The notes under the pieces are model-generated. The model was not told the origin of the DNA, ran no database searches, and saw only the letters and a list, made by a program, of their open reading frames with translations. Shown here in pieces: positions 8,752-18,875 of a stretch of DNA of 64,000 nt. Position 1 is the stretch's first letter, and the number at the start of each line of letters is the position of its first letter. Source of the DNA: Agromyces protaetiae (GTDB taxonomy: Bacteria; Actinomycetota; Actinomycetes; Actinomycetales; Microbacteriaceae); the NCBI RefSeq assembly GCF_004135405.1, contig NZ_CP035491.1, forward strand, positions 2,852,001-2,916,000. Reading direction: 5' to 3'. The translations under genes were made by a program, and so were the position numbers.

Positions 8752-9407
8752 GCGCGCACCGCCCGCCTTCCGCCGCCCGTCCGAGTCCAGGGCATGAGCA
8801 CCCTGCCGACGAGCACGGCGAGCTGGTCGAGCAGGACCGCGAGGAGCACGGTCGCAGCGATGCCCGTGAAGATCTCGAGCGGGATGTTCCGCTGGAACCC
8901 GTCGGTGAAGAGGCTGCCGAGGCTTGAGATGCCGAGCACGGCGCCGACCGTCACGAGGCTCACGGTGCTGACGATCACGACCCGGAGCCCGGCGAGGAGG
9001 CCCGGTGCCGCGAGTGGAAGGTCGACGCCCCAGAACCTGCGCCAGGTCGAGAATCCGAGCGCCGTCGACGACAGCCGGATGTCTCCGTCGACGTCGCCGA
9101 ACGCGTCGGCCGCCGAGCGGACCATGAGCGCGATCGCGTAGAGCGTGAGTGCGACGATGAGGTTCACGGGAGAGCGCAGCGGTGTGCCGAGGATCGTCGG
9201 CAGGATGACGAGGAGCGGCAGCGACGGGATCGCGTAGACGATGCCGAAGGCGACGAGCAGCGTCCCGCGCGACCAGCGGAACCGCCACGCGAGCCAGCCG
9301 ATCGGGAGGGAGAGCACGAATCCGAGTATGACGGGGGGCACCGACAACGCGAGGTGCACGACGAGCAGCTCGCCGATGCGATCGAGGTTCGACCAGAGCC
9401 AGTTCAC
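8748..9407 (-). CDS. Osmoprotectant ABC transporter permease (first)
   Basis: 219 aa permease, begins MNWLWSNLDRIGELLVVHLA as OpuCB/YehW proteins do. About six hydrophobic helices; the EAA-like loop is STALGFSTWRRFWGVDLPLA. The GTG start overlaps the ATPase stop by four bases, and its own stop overlaps the next permease by four, so all three are translationally coupled. Confidence 0.91.
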   Translation of the reverse strand: MNWLWSNLDRIGELLVVHLALSVPPVILGFVLSLPIGWLAWRFRWSRGTLLVAFGIVYAIPSLPLLVILPTILGTPLRSPVNLIVALTLYAIALMVRSAADAFGDVDGDIRLSSTALGFSTWRRFWGVDLPLAAPGLLAGLRVVIVSTVSLVTVGAVLGISSLGSLFTDGFQRNIPLEIFTGIAATVLLAVLLDQLAVLVGRVLMPWTRTGGGRRAVRA

Positions 9408-10216
9408 GGCGCGAGCACCCCGACCGGACGTCCGTCGCCGTCGACGGCGAGCCGCCTCCCGTCGATCTCGGCGACGTGCAGTTCGCGGCGACCGCGATCG
9501 GCGCCGATGAACTCGGCGACGAACTCGTCGGCGGGTGCCGCGAGGATCTCGGCGGGCGTGCCGGTCTGCACGATCCGACCGCCTTCGCGGAGGATGACGA
9601 CGCGGTCTCCGAGCCGGAACGCCTCATCGATGTCGTGGGTCACGAAGATCACGGTCTTGCCGAGCTCGCGCTGGAGGCGCAGCAACTCGTCTTGCAGCTC
9701 GGTGCGCACGATCGGATCGACGGCCCCGAACGGCTCGTCCATGAGCAGGATGTTCGGATCGACGGCAAGCCCTCGGGCGACGCCCACCCGCTGCTGCTGT
9801 CCGCCCGAGAGCTGGGTCGGATACCGGTCGGCGAGCGACCTGTCGAGCCCGACGGTGTCCATGAGTTCGAGCGCCCGCGCACGTGCCGCGCTTTTCGACT
9901 CGCCTCGCAGCACGGGCACGGTCGCGATGTTGTCGACGACCTTTCGGTGCGGGAGGAGCCCACTGTTCTGCATGACGTAGCCGATCGACCGCCGGAGGGT
10001 GACAGCGTCGAGCGTCGAGACATCCACGTCGTCGATGCGTACCTGTCCGGCCGTCGGATCGACCATCCGATTCACCATTCGCAGGAGCGTCGTCTTGCCG
10101 GAGCCCGATGACCCGACGAGCACCGTCGTCTCATGAGGGGGCACGATCAGGTCGACCGATTCGACCGCGACCGTGCCGTCGGGGAACTCCTTGCGAACGC
10201 CCCGGAACTCGATCAT
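9404..10216 (-). CDS. Osmoprotectant ABC transporter ATP-binding protein
   Basis: 270 aa ABC ATPase. Walker A GSSGSGKTT, Q-loop MQNSGLLPH, signature LSGGQQQR, Walker B ILLMDEPFGAVDP and switch VTHD are all present. The PFGAVDPIVR wording is characteristic of OpuCA/ProV (QAT) ATPases. There is a short C-terminal extension but no clear paired CBS domains, unlike full-length OpuCA. First gene of the four-gene operon. Its promoter should lie in 10217-10338, which holds no gene. Confidence 0.92.
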   Translation of the reverse strand: MIEFRGVRKEFPDGTVAVESVDLIVPPHETTVLVGSSGSGKTTLLRMVNRMVDPTAGQVRIDDVDVSTLDAVTLRRSIGYVMQNSGLLPHRKVVDNIATVPVLRGESKSAARARALELMDTVGLDRSLADRYPTQLSGGQQQRVGVARGLAVDPNILLMDEPFGAVDPIVRTELQDELLRLQRELGKTVIFVTHDIDEAFRLGDRVVILREGGRIVQTGTPAEILAAPADEFVAEFIGADRGRRELHVAEIDGRRLAVDGDGRPVGVLAP

Positions 10217-10338
10217 GCCTGCCGACTCTCCGCGAGGAGGAGTCGTCGATCTCCTCGCGCCTCAAGCCAAACACGCGGGAGGCGACGGGGCAACGGTATG
10301 ACGCAGAGACCCGTGACCGTACCCGCGAGTCCACGTGC

Positions 10339-10378
10339 GAGCCGGCGCTCCGGCCGGCGGCCGGCGGCCGGCCGGCTC
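10339..10378 (-). terminator. GC-rich hairpin at the end of the tetR gene
   Basis: GAGCCGGC (10339-10346) pairs with GCCGGCTC (10371-10378) around a CCGG-repeat loop that can pair further. It overlaps the tetR stop codon. No T-run follows, so it would be a strong but non-canonical actinobacterial terminator separating tetR from the transporter operon. Confidence 0.45.
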
Positions 10379-11036
10379 AGGCGGCTTCGGACGCCTGGAA
10401 CGCCGGTTCGAGCAGGTCGGAGAGGTATTCGCGCACGAGGGACTTCGCCGCTTCGACGTAGCGACGCGACACCTCGGTCGAACGCGTCGACGCGCGGTAG
10501 ATGAGCGAGTCGGCGATCTCGATGACGATGCCGAGGCGGAACCGGAGTTCGGGGGTGTCTTCGACCTCGGGGAACTCCGCGGCGAGCATGCGCGCGATGC
10601 GCGTCGCGAACTCGGAGTCGCCGTCGTCGGAGAGGTCGCGGGGCGCCGCGTGCACGACGTCGAAGCCGGGCTCCGAGCGGTACATCGAAGCCGAAACCTC
10701 GATCGCGCCCTCGATGACCTCCCACCAGCCGGAGGGGGTGCGCTCGGCGATCCGTGCGGCGACCTGTGCGCGGTAGCGATCGATCGAGCGCTCGCGGAGA
10801 CCCTGGAGCACGGCGACGCGGTCGGGGAAGTAGCGGTAGACGGTGCCGATCGACGCACCCGCGCGCTCGGCGACCATCTGCGTCGTCAGGCGTTCGAATC
10901 CGATCTCGTCGACGATCTCGGCCGCGGCGTCGAGCAGTGCGTCGAGACGCTGGGTGCTGCGACGCTGGGTCGGCTCGGTGCGGACGGTACGCTTCTTCGC
11001 GTGTTCTGACCCATGGATCAGGTCGATGTTCGGCAC
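10377..11036 (-). CDS. TetR-family transcriptional regulator
   Basis: About 219 aa. The start was set to GTG 11036 (VPNIDLIHGSEH) because AAGGAG lies five bases before it; a GTG six bases further upstream would collide with that site. The TetR helix-turn-helix is at about residues 20-65: LDALLDAAAEIVDEIGF, then MVAERAGASIGTVYRYFPDR. The C-terminal ligand domain is not informative. It lies 160 bp upstream of the osmoprotectant operon on the same strand, separated by a hairpin, so a regulatory link is possible but not shown. Confidence 0.9.
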   Translation of the reverse strand: MPNIDLIHGSEHAKKRTVRTEPTQRRSTQRLDALLDAAAEIVDEIGFERLTTQMVAERAGASIGTVYRYFPDRVAVLQGLRERSIDRYRAQVAARIAERTPSGWWEVIEGAIEVSASMYRSEPGFDVVHAAPRDLSDDGDSEFATRIARMLAAEFPEVEDTPELRFRLGIVIEIADSLIYRASTRSTEVSRRYVEAAKSLVREYLSDLLEPAFQASEAA

Positions 11037-11137
11037 TGACACTCCTTCACTTGCCGGACTACTCTACCTTGCCGACGGACCGCTATCGCTCACCTGTCAA
11101 ATAGGTGTCGCACATCCGGGCATGCCAGACTTGTCGG

Positions 11138-12238
11138 ATGCCGGCGACTCCCCCGACCCCGGCCGGCAGCGGTTCGCGTACCGCCCGGCACGGTGCCGCG
11201 CGCTTCGAGGACTGGGTGCACGATCTGCGCTCGCGCTGGGCGCGTCGCCGCGGACATGTGCCGACGATCATCCCCTACACCGGCTACGGCTCGACCGAAT
11301 GGGCGCGTGTCCTCTGCCGCGTGCTCCTCTCGAGGCCCGTCGACGCCGACAGCTCTGAGGCCCGTGAGAGCTCGGGCGAGCACGGCATCCGCGGGTGGCG
11401 GAGTTTCACGAGCGTGCCCGTGGGCGACGTTCCGGTCGAGATCGAGGTCGGCGGCCAGCGGATCGAGGTGCTCGCCGACCGCGGCGGGGTCGTCGACTCG
11501 AAGGTTCCCGTCCAGCTCGCGCCGGGCTGGCACACGGCGACGCTCCGCACCGATGGCTCGGCGCCGGTCGAGGCGCCCATCCACGTCCTCCGACCCGATG
11601 CGACGTTCGGCATCATCTCCGACGTCGACGACACGGTCATGGTCACGGCGCTCCCCCGGCCGCTCGTCGCGGCGTGGAACACGTTCGTCGTCGACGAGCA
11701 CGCCCGCATCCCGACGCCCGGCATGGCGGTCCTGTACGAGCGGCTCGTGCGAGAGCACCCCGGCACGCCGGTCATCTACCTCTCGACGGGTGCGTGGAAC
11801 GTCGCGCCGACGCTCACGCGCTTCCTCTCGCGCAACCTGTACCCCGCAGGTCCGCTGCTCCTCACCGATTGGGGCCCGACGCACGACCGCTGGTTCCGCA
11901 GCGGCCGCCTCCACAAGCAGGAGAATCTGCGCCGGCTCGCCGAGGAGTTCCCCGACATCCGCTGGCTCCTCGTCGGCGACGACGGCCAGCACGACGAAGA
12001 CCTCTACGCGACGTTCGCGTCCGAGCACCCCGACCGCGTCGCAGCCGTCGCGATCCGCCGACTGTCGACGGGTGAAGCAGTCCTCGCGGGCGGTCGCTCG
12101 AAGCTCGACGAGCACGCCTACGAAGTGCCGTGGGTCTCGGCGGGCGACGGCTCGACCCTCGCCGACCAGCTCACCGAGGCTGGGCTGCTCGGCGGCGCAG
12201 CCGCCGAGTCCGACGACGTGCGGCCCGACTCCGTCTGA
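11138..12238 (+). CDS. App1-type (DUF2183) phosphatidate phosphatase-like protein
   Basis: 366 aa from ATG 11138. An in-frame GTG 33 bases upstream is possible but has no better ribosome site. The HAD-like catalytic motif DVDDT occurs in GIISDVDDTVMVTALP, followed by VIYLSTGAWNVAPTL and LLTDWGPTHDRWFRSG, and WLLVGDDGQHDEDLY: the App1p/DUF2183 catalytic domain. An N-terminal beta-rich part (about residues 40-150) precedes it. Yeast App1p dephosphorylates phosphatidate; bacterial members are uncharacterised, so the substrate is inferred. Monocistronic, convergent with pyrD. Confidence 0.85.
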   Translation: MPATPPTPAGSGSRTARHGAARFEDWVHDLRSRWARRRGHVPTIIPYTGYGSTEWARVLCRVLLSRPVDADSSEARESSGEHGIRGWRSFTSVPVGDVPVEIEVGGQRIEVLADRGGVVDSKVPVQLAPGWHTATLRTDGSAPVEAPIHVLRPDATFGIISDVDDTVMVTALPRPLVAAWNTFVVDEHARIPTPGMAVLYERLVREHPGTPVIYLSTGAWNVAPTLTRFLSRNLYPAGPLLLTDWGPTHDRWFRSGRLHKQENLRRLAEEFPDIRWLLVGDDGQHDEDLYATFASEHPDRVAAVAIRRLSTGEAVLAGGRSKLDEHAYEVPWVSAGDGSTLADQLTEAGLLGGAAAESDDVRPDSV

Positions 12239-12339
12239 GCGGCCCGCGGTCGCGACATCCGGTCGCGCAGCGCGCGTCGATGACGACGAACGGATGCCTC
12301 GCGGACGACGCCGCGCGCAGGCGGCCGGGCGCTCGCGAC

Positions 12340-13401
12340 TCAGCCCGCGACTGCCCCGACCCGACCCGCACGCTCGCGCGCGATCTTCGCGAGCCCGCGG
12401 TTGATCTGACGGGCCCACAGCGGTCCGCGGTAAATGAACGCCGAGTAGCCCTGCACGAGCGTCGCGCCGGCGTCGAGGCGCTCCTGCACATCGGCCGCGG
12501 TGTCGATGCCGCCTACCGAGACCACGCACAGGTCGTCGGGCACGTTCGCACGGACGATCTTCAAGACCTCGAGCGAGCGGGCCGCGAGCGGGGCGCCCGA
12601 GAGTCCGCCGGCGCCGATGCGCTCGACCTCGGCGGCCCTCGCCTTCAGCCCCTCGCGGGAGATCGTCGTGTTCGTCGCGATGATGCCGTCGAGGCCGAGG
12701 CGCACCGCGAGTTCGCAGATGCGGACGATCTCGTCGTTTGAGAGGTCGGGCGCGATCTTCACGAGGAGCGGCGTCGTGCCCGCCGCGCGTTGCACCGTCT
12801 CGAGGAGCGGCGCGAGTGCGTCGAGTTCTTGCAGCCCGCGGAGCCCGGGGGTGTTGGGCGAGCTCACGTTGACGACGAGGTAGTCGGCGAAGGGCGCGAG
12901 CACACGCGCACTGCGTTCGTAGTCGCCTGCCGCGTCTTCGACGGCCGTGACCCGGCTCTTGCCGATGTTGACGCCGAGCACCGGGCGGTGCGTGCGCCGC
13001 GACAGCCGCGAGAGGCGCCCGGCCGCGGCATCCGCCCCGCCGTTGTTGAAGCCCATACGATTGACGAGCGCGCGATCGGCGATGAGCCGGAACAGTCGAG
13101 GCCGCTCGTTGCCGGGCTGCGCGATCGCGGTCAACGTGCCGACCTCGACATGGCCGAATCCGAGGTTGCCGAGCCCGAGCACGGCGAAGCCGTCTTTGTC
13201 GAAGCCCGCCGCGACGCCGAACGGCGACGGGAAGCGCAGCCCGAGCGCATCGACCCCGAGCACCGCGTCGGGTGCCGTGAAGCGCTCGACGACACGGCCG
13301 ACGCCGAGCGTCGGGAGCGCCCGGATGAATCGGAAGGCGAGGTGGTGCGCATTCTCGGGGTCCATGCGCTTGAAGACGACGTTGAAGAGGAGTCTGTACA
13401 T
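12340..13401 (-). CDS. pyrD: Dihydroorotate dehydrogenase (quinone), class 2
   Basis: 353 aa. The N-terminal helix MYRLLFNVVFKRMDPENAHH is the membrane-associated extension of class 2 enzymes. FMN-site segments: GVAAGFDKDG, GVNIGKSR, VNVSSPNTPGLR, TNTT and LVQGYSAFIYRGP. Catalyses dihydroorotate to orotate with electrons passed to quinone in pyrimidine synthesis. ATG start, 13 bp after nrdR; last gene of the long minus-strand block. Confidence 0.96.
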   Translation of the reverse strand: MYRLLFNVVFKRMDPENAHHLAFRFIRALPTLGVGRVVERFTAPDAVLGVDALGLRFPSPFGVAAGFDKDGFAVLGLGNLGFGHVEVGTLTAIAQPGNERPRLFRLIADRALVNRMGFNNGGADAAAGRLSRLSRRTHRPVLGVNIGKSRVTAVEDAAGDYERSARVLAPFADYLVVNVSSPNTPGLRGLQELDALAPLLETVQRAAGTTPLLVKIAPDLSNDEIVRICELAVRLGLDGIIATNTTISREGLKARAAEVERIGAGGLSGAPLAARSLEVLKIVRANVPDDLCVVSVGGIDTAADVQERLDAGATLVQGYSAFIYRGPLWARQINRGLAKIARERAGRVGAVAG

Positions 13402-13414
13402 GCCGGAACTCAGG

Positions 13415-13888
13415 CTACTCGACCGGCCTGGCCGGAAGCCGCCCGTGCTCGGCGCGGAGCGCGTCGATCGCGGACTCGAAATCGTCGAGCGACTCGAATG
13501 CCTGATACACGCTCGCGAACCGCAGGTAGGCGACCTCGTCGAGGTCGCGCAGCGACGGCAGCACGGCGAGCCCGATGTCGTTCGCCTCGATCTGCGACGC
13601 GCCCGTCGAACGGATGGTCTCCTCGACCTTCTGCGCGAGCACCGCGAGGTCGGCGTCGGTCACCGGCCGCCCCTGGCACGCCTTCTTGACGCCGAGCACG
13701 ACCTTCTCGCGGCTGAACGGCTCGATGACGCCGCTGCGCTTGATGACCGAGAGACTCGCGGTCTCGGTCGTCGAGAACCGGCCGCCGCACTCGGGGCACT
13801 GGCGACGACGACGGATCGACAGTCCGTCGTCGGTCGTGCGCGAGTCGATCACGCGGGAATCGGGGTGGCGGCAGAAGGGGCAGTACAT
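13415..13888 (-). CDS. nrdR: NrdR transcriptional repressor of ribonucleotide reductase genes
   Basis: 157 aa, family-typical length. The N-terminal zinc ribbon has Cys3/Cys6 (MYCPFC) and Cys31/Cys34 ([11 protein letters not shown]). The ATP-cone follows from about residue 46 ([16 protein letters not shown]). NrdR senses ATP/dATP and represses nrd operons through NrdR boxes. No nrd gene is in this window. Confidence 0.96.
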   Translation of the reverse strand: MYCPFCRHPDSRVIDSRTTDDGLSIRRRRQCPECGGRFSTTETASLSVIKRSGVIEPFSREKVVLGVKKACQGRPVTDADLAVLAQKVEETIRSTGASQIEANDIGLAVLPSLRDLDEVAYLRFASVYQAFESLDDFESAIDALRAEHGRLPARPVE

Positions 13889-13940
13889 GGTGCTTCCCAG
13901 CCTATCGGCGCACCGGATGCCTCGGGCTCGCCGTTCGCCC

Positions 13941-15254
13941 TCAGCCCTCGTGTGCGAACCGCGCTTCGACGGCCTCGCCGTGCGCCGGCAGATCCTCTTC
14001 GCGCGAGAACGCCGCGACGACCGGCGCGACCTCGCGGAGCGCTCGTTCGTCGTACCGGACGATCTGCTGCGGCCGGAGGAACGTCGCCGCCGAGAGTCCC
14101 GACACGTACCGCGCCGTGCCGCCCGTCGGGAGCACGTGGTTCGAGCCCGCGGCGTAGTCGCCGAGACTCACGGGCGAGTACGGGCCGATGAAGATGGCAC
14201 CCGCGTTCGAGATGTTCGCGAGCACCGCGTCGGGGTCTTGCACCTGGATCTCGAGGTGCTCGGGCCCGAACGCGTCGGTGAACCTCGCAGCCTGTTCGAG
14301 GTCGTCGACGAGCACGACCGCCGACTGCGGGCCGGTGAGCGCTTCACGCACGCGGTCGGCGTGCTTGGTGGCCGCGGCGCGAGCCGCGATGCGCGCGAGC
14401 ACCGCGTCGGCGAGCCGCGGCGAGTCGGTCACGAGCACTGCCGCCGCCAACTCGTCGTGCTCGGCCTGGCTCACGAGGTCTGCCGCGACGAAGTCGGCGT
14501 CGGCCGCGTCGTCGGCGATGACGAGGATGTCGGTGGGCCCGGCTTCGGCGTCGATGCCGGTGACGCCCGACACGAGCCGCTTCGCAGCCGCGACGTACAC
14601 GTTGCCCGGGCCCGTGACGCGCTGCACGGGTTCGAGCCCGATGCCGGGCACGCCGTACGCGAAGGCGCCGATCGCGCCCGCGCCGCCCATGGCGTACACC
14701 TCGTCGATGCCGAGGAGCGCGGCTGCCGCCGCGATCGTCGGGTGCACCCGCCCGCCGTGGTCGGCCTGCGAGGGCGAGGCGAGCGCGATCGAACGGACGC
14801 CCGCGACCTGCGCGGGCACGACGTTCATGACGACGCTCGACGGATAGACGGCCTTGCCGCCGGGGATGTACAGCCCGACGCGCGAAACCGGCTGCCAGCG
14901 CTGCTCGACGATCGCACCGTCACCCAGCACCGAAATCTCGGGAGCCGGCACCTGCGCCGCGCTCGCGATGCGCACACGCGCGATCGTGGACTCGATCGCC
15001 GTCCGCACCTCGGGGTCGAGCGCGTCGAGCGCCTCCTGCAGCGCCTCGGCGGGCACGCGCACGGCGTCGGGGCGCACGCCGTCGAACCGCTCGGACTGCC
15101 CGAGGAGCGCGTGCTCGCCGTGCTCGCGGACCTCGTCGATGATCTTCCGGGCGCGATCGAGTGCGACCGACACGTCGGTGTCGGCGCGCGGGACGAGCGC
15201 GAGCAGTTCGGTCGGGGTCGGACGGGTTCCACGGAGGTCGATCGTGCGCAGCAT
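13941..15254 (-). CDS. hisD: Histidinol dehydrogenase
   Basis: 437 aa, normal length. Contains [28 protein letters not shown] and [10 protein letters not shown], and [14 protein letters not shown], the HisD signature with Zn-binding Gln/His/Asp residues. Performs the last two steps of histidine synthesis with NAD+. ATG at 15254, 24 bp after dnaE. The rest of the his operon is not in the window. The 52-bp gap to nrdR carries one GGATGCCTC motif. Confidence 0.96.
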   Translation of the reverse strand: MLRTIDLRGTRPTPTELLALVPRADTDVSVALDRARKIIDEVREHGEHALLGQSERFDGVRPDAVRVPAEALQEALDALDPEVRTAIESTIARVRIASAAQVPAPEISVLGDGAIVEQRWQPVSRVGLYIPGGKAVYPSSVVMNVVPAQVAGVRSIALASPSQADHGGRVHPTIAAAAALLGIDEVYAMGGAGAIGAFAYGVPGIGLEPVQRVTGPGNVYVAAAKRLVSGVTGIDAEAGPTDILVIADDAADADFVAADLVSQAEHDELAAAVLVTDSPRLADAVLARIAARAAATKHADRVREALTGPQSAVVLVDDLEQAARFTDAFGPEHLEIQVQDPDAVLANISNAGAIFIGPYSPVSLGDYAAGSNHVLPTGGTARYVSGLSAATFLRPQQIVRYDERALREVAPVVAAFSREEDLPAHGEAVEARFAHEG

Positions 15255-15278
15255 GATGCCTCCCAGCCTACCGGCGGG

Positions 15279-18200
15279 CTACACGAGGCAGTTCGGCCCG
15301 AGGAGGCTCTTGAGCTCCCCGTAGAAATCGACGCTCACCTTCACCGGGTACGGCAGTTCGAACACGCGAGCGCTCCGGCCCTTCGTGAGCCGCAACCGCA
15401 CCTCGGTGTCGCCGCGGTGTCGGATGAGCACGTCGCCGAGCGCGACGATCGTGTCGGTCGTCGCCCGCACGTCGGGGATCGAGATGAGCACGGGCCCGTT
15501 CTCGTCGCCCTGCCCGAGGTCGGGCTGGAACACGCTGTGCGCATGCAGGTTCATGCCGTCGTCGCGGAGGCTCACCCGCCCACGGACGACGACGATCGAG
15601 TCGCTTTTCAACGCGGGCGCGAACTCTTGATAGGCCTTGCCCATGAACATGACCGTGATCTCGCCCGAGAAGTCCTCGACTGTGATCATGCCGTACTGGT
15701 TGCCCGAGTTCTTCGCGATGCGGTGCTGCACGCTCGTCACGAGCCCCGCGATGACGACGGTGTCGCCGTCTTGCGTGGAGTCGGATCCGGTGAGGTCGAG
15801 GATCGACGTCGATGCATGCTTCGCGAGCGGCGCCTCGAGTCCGGCGAGCGGATGGTCGGAGACGTAGAGGCCGAGCATCTCGCGCTCGAACGCGAGCTTG
15901 TCCTTCTTCGCCCATTCGGGTCGGTCGGGCACGAGCGAAGGCACGGCTTCGCGTTCGTGGTCTTCGAAGAGGCTGTCGAAGTCGAACCCGACGTCGCCGA
16001 CCTCTTCGGCGCGCTTCTCCTTCACGACCGACTCGACCGCACCCTCGTGGATCTCGACGAGCGCCCGTCGCGTGTGCCCGAGCGAGTCGAACGCACCCGC
16101 CTTGACGAGCGATTCGACCGTGCGCTTGTTTGCGACCTGGATGGGGCACTTCTTCAAGAAGTCGTGGAACGACTCGAAGCGCCCCTTCGACTCGCGCGCG
16201 GCGCGGATCGCATCGACGACGTTGAACCCGACGTTGCGCACGGCGCCGAGGCCGAAGCGGATGTCGTCGCCGACGGCCGCGAAGAACCCGATCGACTCGT
16301 TGACGTCGGGCGGCAACACCTTGATGCCCATGCGTCGGCACTCGTTGAGGTAGAGCGCGAGCTTGTCGCGCGCGTCGCCGACGCTCGTGAGGAGCGCCGC
16401 CATGTACTCGGCCGGATAGTGGGCTTTGAGGTACGCCGTCCAGTAGCTCAGCACGCCGTACGCGGCCGAGTGCGCTTTGTTGAAGGCGTAGTCGGAGAAC
16501 GGGAGCAGGATGTCCCAAAGCGTCTTGATCGCGGCATCCGAATAGCCGTTGGCCTTCATGCCGGCCTCGAAGCCCTCGTACTGCTTGTCGAGTTCGCTCT
16601 TCTTCTTCTTGCCCATCGCTCGACGCAGGATGTCGGCCTGACCGAGCGAGAACCCGGCGACGCGCTGGGCGATCGCCATCACCTGCTCCTGGTAGATGAT
16701 GAGGCCGTAGCTCGTGTCGAGGATGTCGGCGAGCGACTCGGTGAACTCGGGGTGGATCGGCGTGATCTCTTGCAGGCCGTTCTTGCGGAGCGCGTAGTTG
16801 ATGTGGGAGTTCGCGCCCATCGGGCCCGGCCGGTAGAGCGCGATGACGGCGGAGATGTCTTCGAAGTTGTCGGGCTTCATCTGACGCAGCAACGCCCGCA
16901 TGGGGCCGCCGTCGAGCTGGAACACGCCGAGCGTGTCTCCCGATCCGAGGAGGCGGTAGGCCTCTTCGTCGTCGAGCGCGAGGTCTTCGAGCACCGGGCG
17001 GAAGCCGCGGTTGGCCTCGATGTTGTCGAGCGCGTCGTCGATGATCGTGAGGTTCCGGAGCCCCAGGAAGTCCATCTTGATGAGGCCGAGCGACTCGCAC
17101 GCGGGGTAGTCGAACTGCGTGACGATCTGGCCGTCTTGTTCGCGCTTCATGATGGGGATGATGTCGATGAGCGGATCGCTCGACATGATCACCCCCGCCG
17201 CGTGCACGCCCCACTGGCGCTTGAGGTTCTCGATGCCGAGCGCCGTCTCGAAGACGGTCTTCGCCTCGGCGTCGGTCTCGATGATGGCCCGGATGTCTCC
17301 GGCCTCCTTGTAGCGCGGGTGCGCCGAGTCGAGGATGCCCGTGAGCGGAATGTCCTTGCCCATGACGGCCGGGGGCATCGCCTTCGTGAGCTTCTCGCCC
17401 ATGCCGAACGGGAACCCGAGGACGCGACTCGAGTCTTTGAGCGCCTGCTTGGCCTTGATCGTGCCGTACGTGACGATCTGCGCGACGCGCTCCTCGCCGT
17501 ACTTGTCGGTCACGTACTTGATGACCTCGCCGCGCCGACGCTCGTCGAAGTCGACGTCGAAGTCGGGCATCGAGACGCGGTCGGGGTTCAGGAACCGCTC
17601 GAAGATGAGGCCGTGCTGCAAGGGGTCGAGGTCGGTGATCTTCATCGCGTACGCCGCCATCGAGCCGGCGCCCGAACCGCGGCCCGGGCCGACGCGGATG
17701 CCGTTCGTCTTCGACCAGTTGATGAAGTCGGCGACGACGAGGAAGTAGCCGGGGAAGCCCATCTGGCTGATGACGCCGACCTCGTAGTCGGCCTGCTTGC
17801 GCACCTCGGCGGGGATGCCGTTCGGGTACCGCACGTGCAGGCCCTTCTCGACCTCCTTCACGAACCAGCTCTCCTCGTTCTCGCCATCGGGAACGGGATA
17901 GCGCGGCATGTAGTTCGCGCTCGTGTTGAACTGCACGTCGCACCGCTCGGCGATCGCGAGCGTGTTGTCGCACGCCTCGGGCAGCTCGCGCCAGACCTGG
18001 CGCATCTCGGCGGAGGTCTTCAGGTAGAAGTCGTCGGCGTCGAACTTGAACCGGTTCGGGTCGTCGAGCGTCGATCCCGACTGCACGCACAGGAGGGCCG
18101 CGTGGCTCTTCGCGTCGTGCGCGTGCGTGTAGTGCAGGTCGTTCGTCGCGACGAGCGGAAGGTCGAGCTCTTTCGCGAGCCGCAGGAGGTCGCCGCGGAT

Positions 18201-18794
18201 GCGCGTCTCGATGCCGAGCCCGTGGTCCATGAGCTCGCAGAAGAAGTTGTCTTTGCCGAAGATGTCTCGGAACTCGGCCGCGGCCTGCACGGCCTCTTTG
18301 TACTGGCCGAGCCGGAGCCGGGTCTGCACCTCGCCCGACGGGCAGCCCGTCGTCGCGATGAGGCCCGTGCTGTAGTTCTGGAGGAGTTCGCGGTCCATGC
18401 GCGGCTTGAAGTAATACCCCTCGATCGAGGCGAGCGACGACAACCGGAAGAGGTTGTGCATGCCCTCGGTCGTTTCAGCGAGGAGGGTCATGTGCGTGTA
18501 CGCACCCGCGCCCGACACGTCGTCACCGCCGCCAGACCCCCAACGCACGCGCGTCTTGTCGGCGCGGTGCGTGCCCGGCGTGAGATACGCCTCGGTGCCG
18601 ATGATGGGCTTCACGCCCGCGTCGGTCGCCTGCTTCCAGAAGTCGTACGCGCCGAACACGTTGCCGTGATCGGTCATCGCGACGGCGGGCATGCCGTAGT
18701 CGGCGGCAGCCCGCACGAGTTCGCCCACCCTGGCCGCCCCGTCGAGCATCGAGTACTCGGTATGGACGTGCAGATGGACGAAATTGTCGGCCAC
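15279..18794 (-). CDS. dnaE: DNA polymerase III alpha subunit
   Basis: 1171 aa from GTG 18794, chosen because GAGGAG lies four bases upstream and the product starts VADNFVHLHVHTEYSMLDG, the PHP-domain start. Catalytic carboxylates are in PDFDVDFDERRR. Further marks: VGPGRGSGAGSM, CPSGEVQTRL, and C-terminal helix-hairpin-helix plus OB fold (GLVTSVQHR). This is the replicative DnaE1 type by length; error-prone DnaE2 is shorter. Located between rluD and hisD, as in many actinobacteria. Confidence 0.97.
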   Translation of the reverse strand: MADNFVHLHVHTEYSMLDGAARVGELVRAAADYGMPAVAMTDHGNVFGAYDFWKQATDAGVKPIIGTEAYLTPGTHRADKTRVRWGSGGGDDVSGAGAYTHMTLLAETTEGMHNLFRLSSLASIEGYYFKPRMDRELLQNYSTGLIATTGCPSGEVQTRLRLGQYKEAVQAAAEFRDIFGKDNFFCELMDHGLGIETRIRGDLLRLAKELDLPLVATNDLHYTHAHDAKSHAALLCVQSGSTLDDPNRFKFDADDFYLKTSAEMRQVWRELPEACDNTLAIAERCDVQFNTSANYMPRYPVPDGENEESWFVKEVEKGLHVRYPNGIPAEVRKQADYEVGVISQMGFPGYFLVVADFINWSKTNGIRVGPGRGSGAGSMAAYAMKITDLDPLQHGLIFERFLNPDRVSMPDFDVDFDERRRGEVIKYVTDKYGEERVAQIVTYGTIKAKQALKDSSRVLGFPFGMGEKLTKAMPPAVMGKDIPLTGILDSAHPRYKEAGDIRAIIETDAEAKTVFETALGIENLKRQWGVHAAGVIMSSDPLIDIIPIMKREQDGQIVTQFDYPACESLGLIKMDFLGLRNLTIIDDALDNIEANRGFRPVLEDLALDDEEAYRLLGSGDTLGVFQLDGGPMRALLRQMKPDNFEDISAVIALYRPGPMGANSHINYALRKNGLQEITPIHPEFTESLADILDTSYGLIIYQEQVMAIAQRVAGFSLGQADILRRAMGKKKKSELDKQYEGFEAGMKANGYSDAAIKTLWDILLPFSDYAFNKAHSAAYGVLSYWTAYLKAHYPAEYMAALLTSVGDARDKLALYLNECRRMGIKVLPPDVNESIGFFAAVGDDIRFGLGAVRNVGFNVVDAIRAARESKGRFESFHDFLKKCPIQVANKRTVESLVKAGAFDSLGHTRRALVEIHEGAVESVVKEKRAEEVGDVGFDFDSLFEDHEREAVPSLVPDRPEWAKKDKLAFEREMLGLYVSDHPLAGLEAPLAKHASTSILDLTGSDSTQDGDTVVIAGLVTSVQHRIAKNSGNQYGMITVEDFSGEITVMFMGKAYQEFAPALKSDSIVVVRGRVSLRDDGMNLHAHSVFQPDLGQGDENGPVLISIPDVRATTDTIVALGDVLIRHRGDTEVRLRLTKGRSARVFELPYPVKVSVDFYGELKSLLGPNCLV

Positions 18795-18875
18795 GGGGCT
18801 CCTCGAATGGGGTTCGTCGGGAGTGACCAGTCTAGGCGCGACCGCCCACATCGGGGGGCGCCCGCGCGGGGCCGT

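Noticed and set aside
10351..10376. CCGG-rich tract as a repeat element or CRISPR-like unit
   Set aside because: It is a single short low-complexity stretch within a hairpin, with no spacers or further copies.
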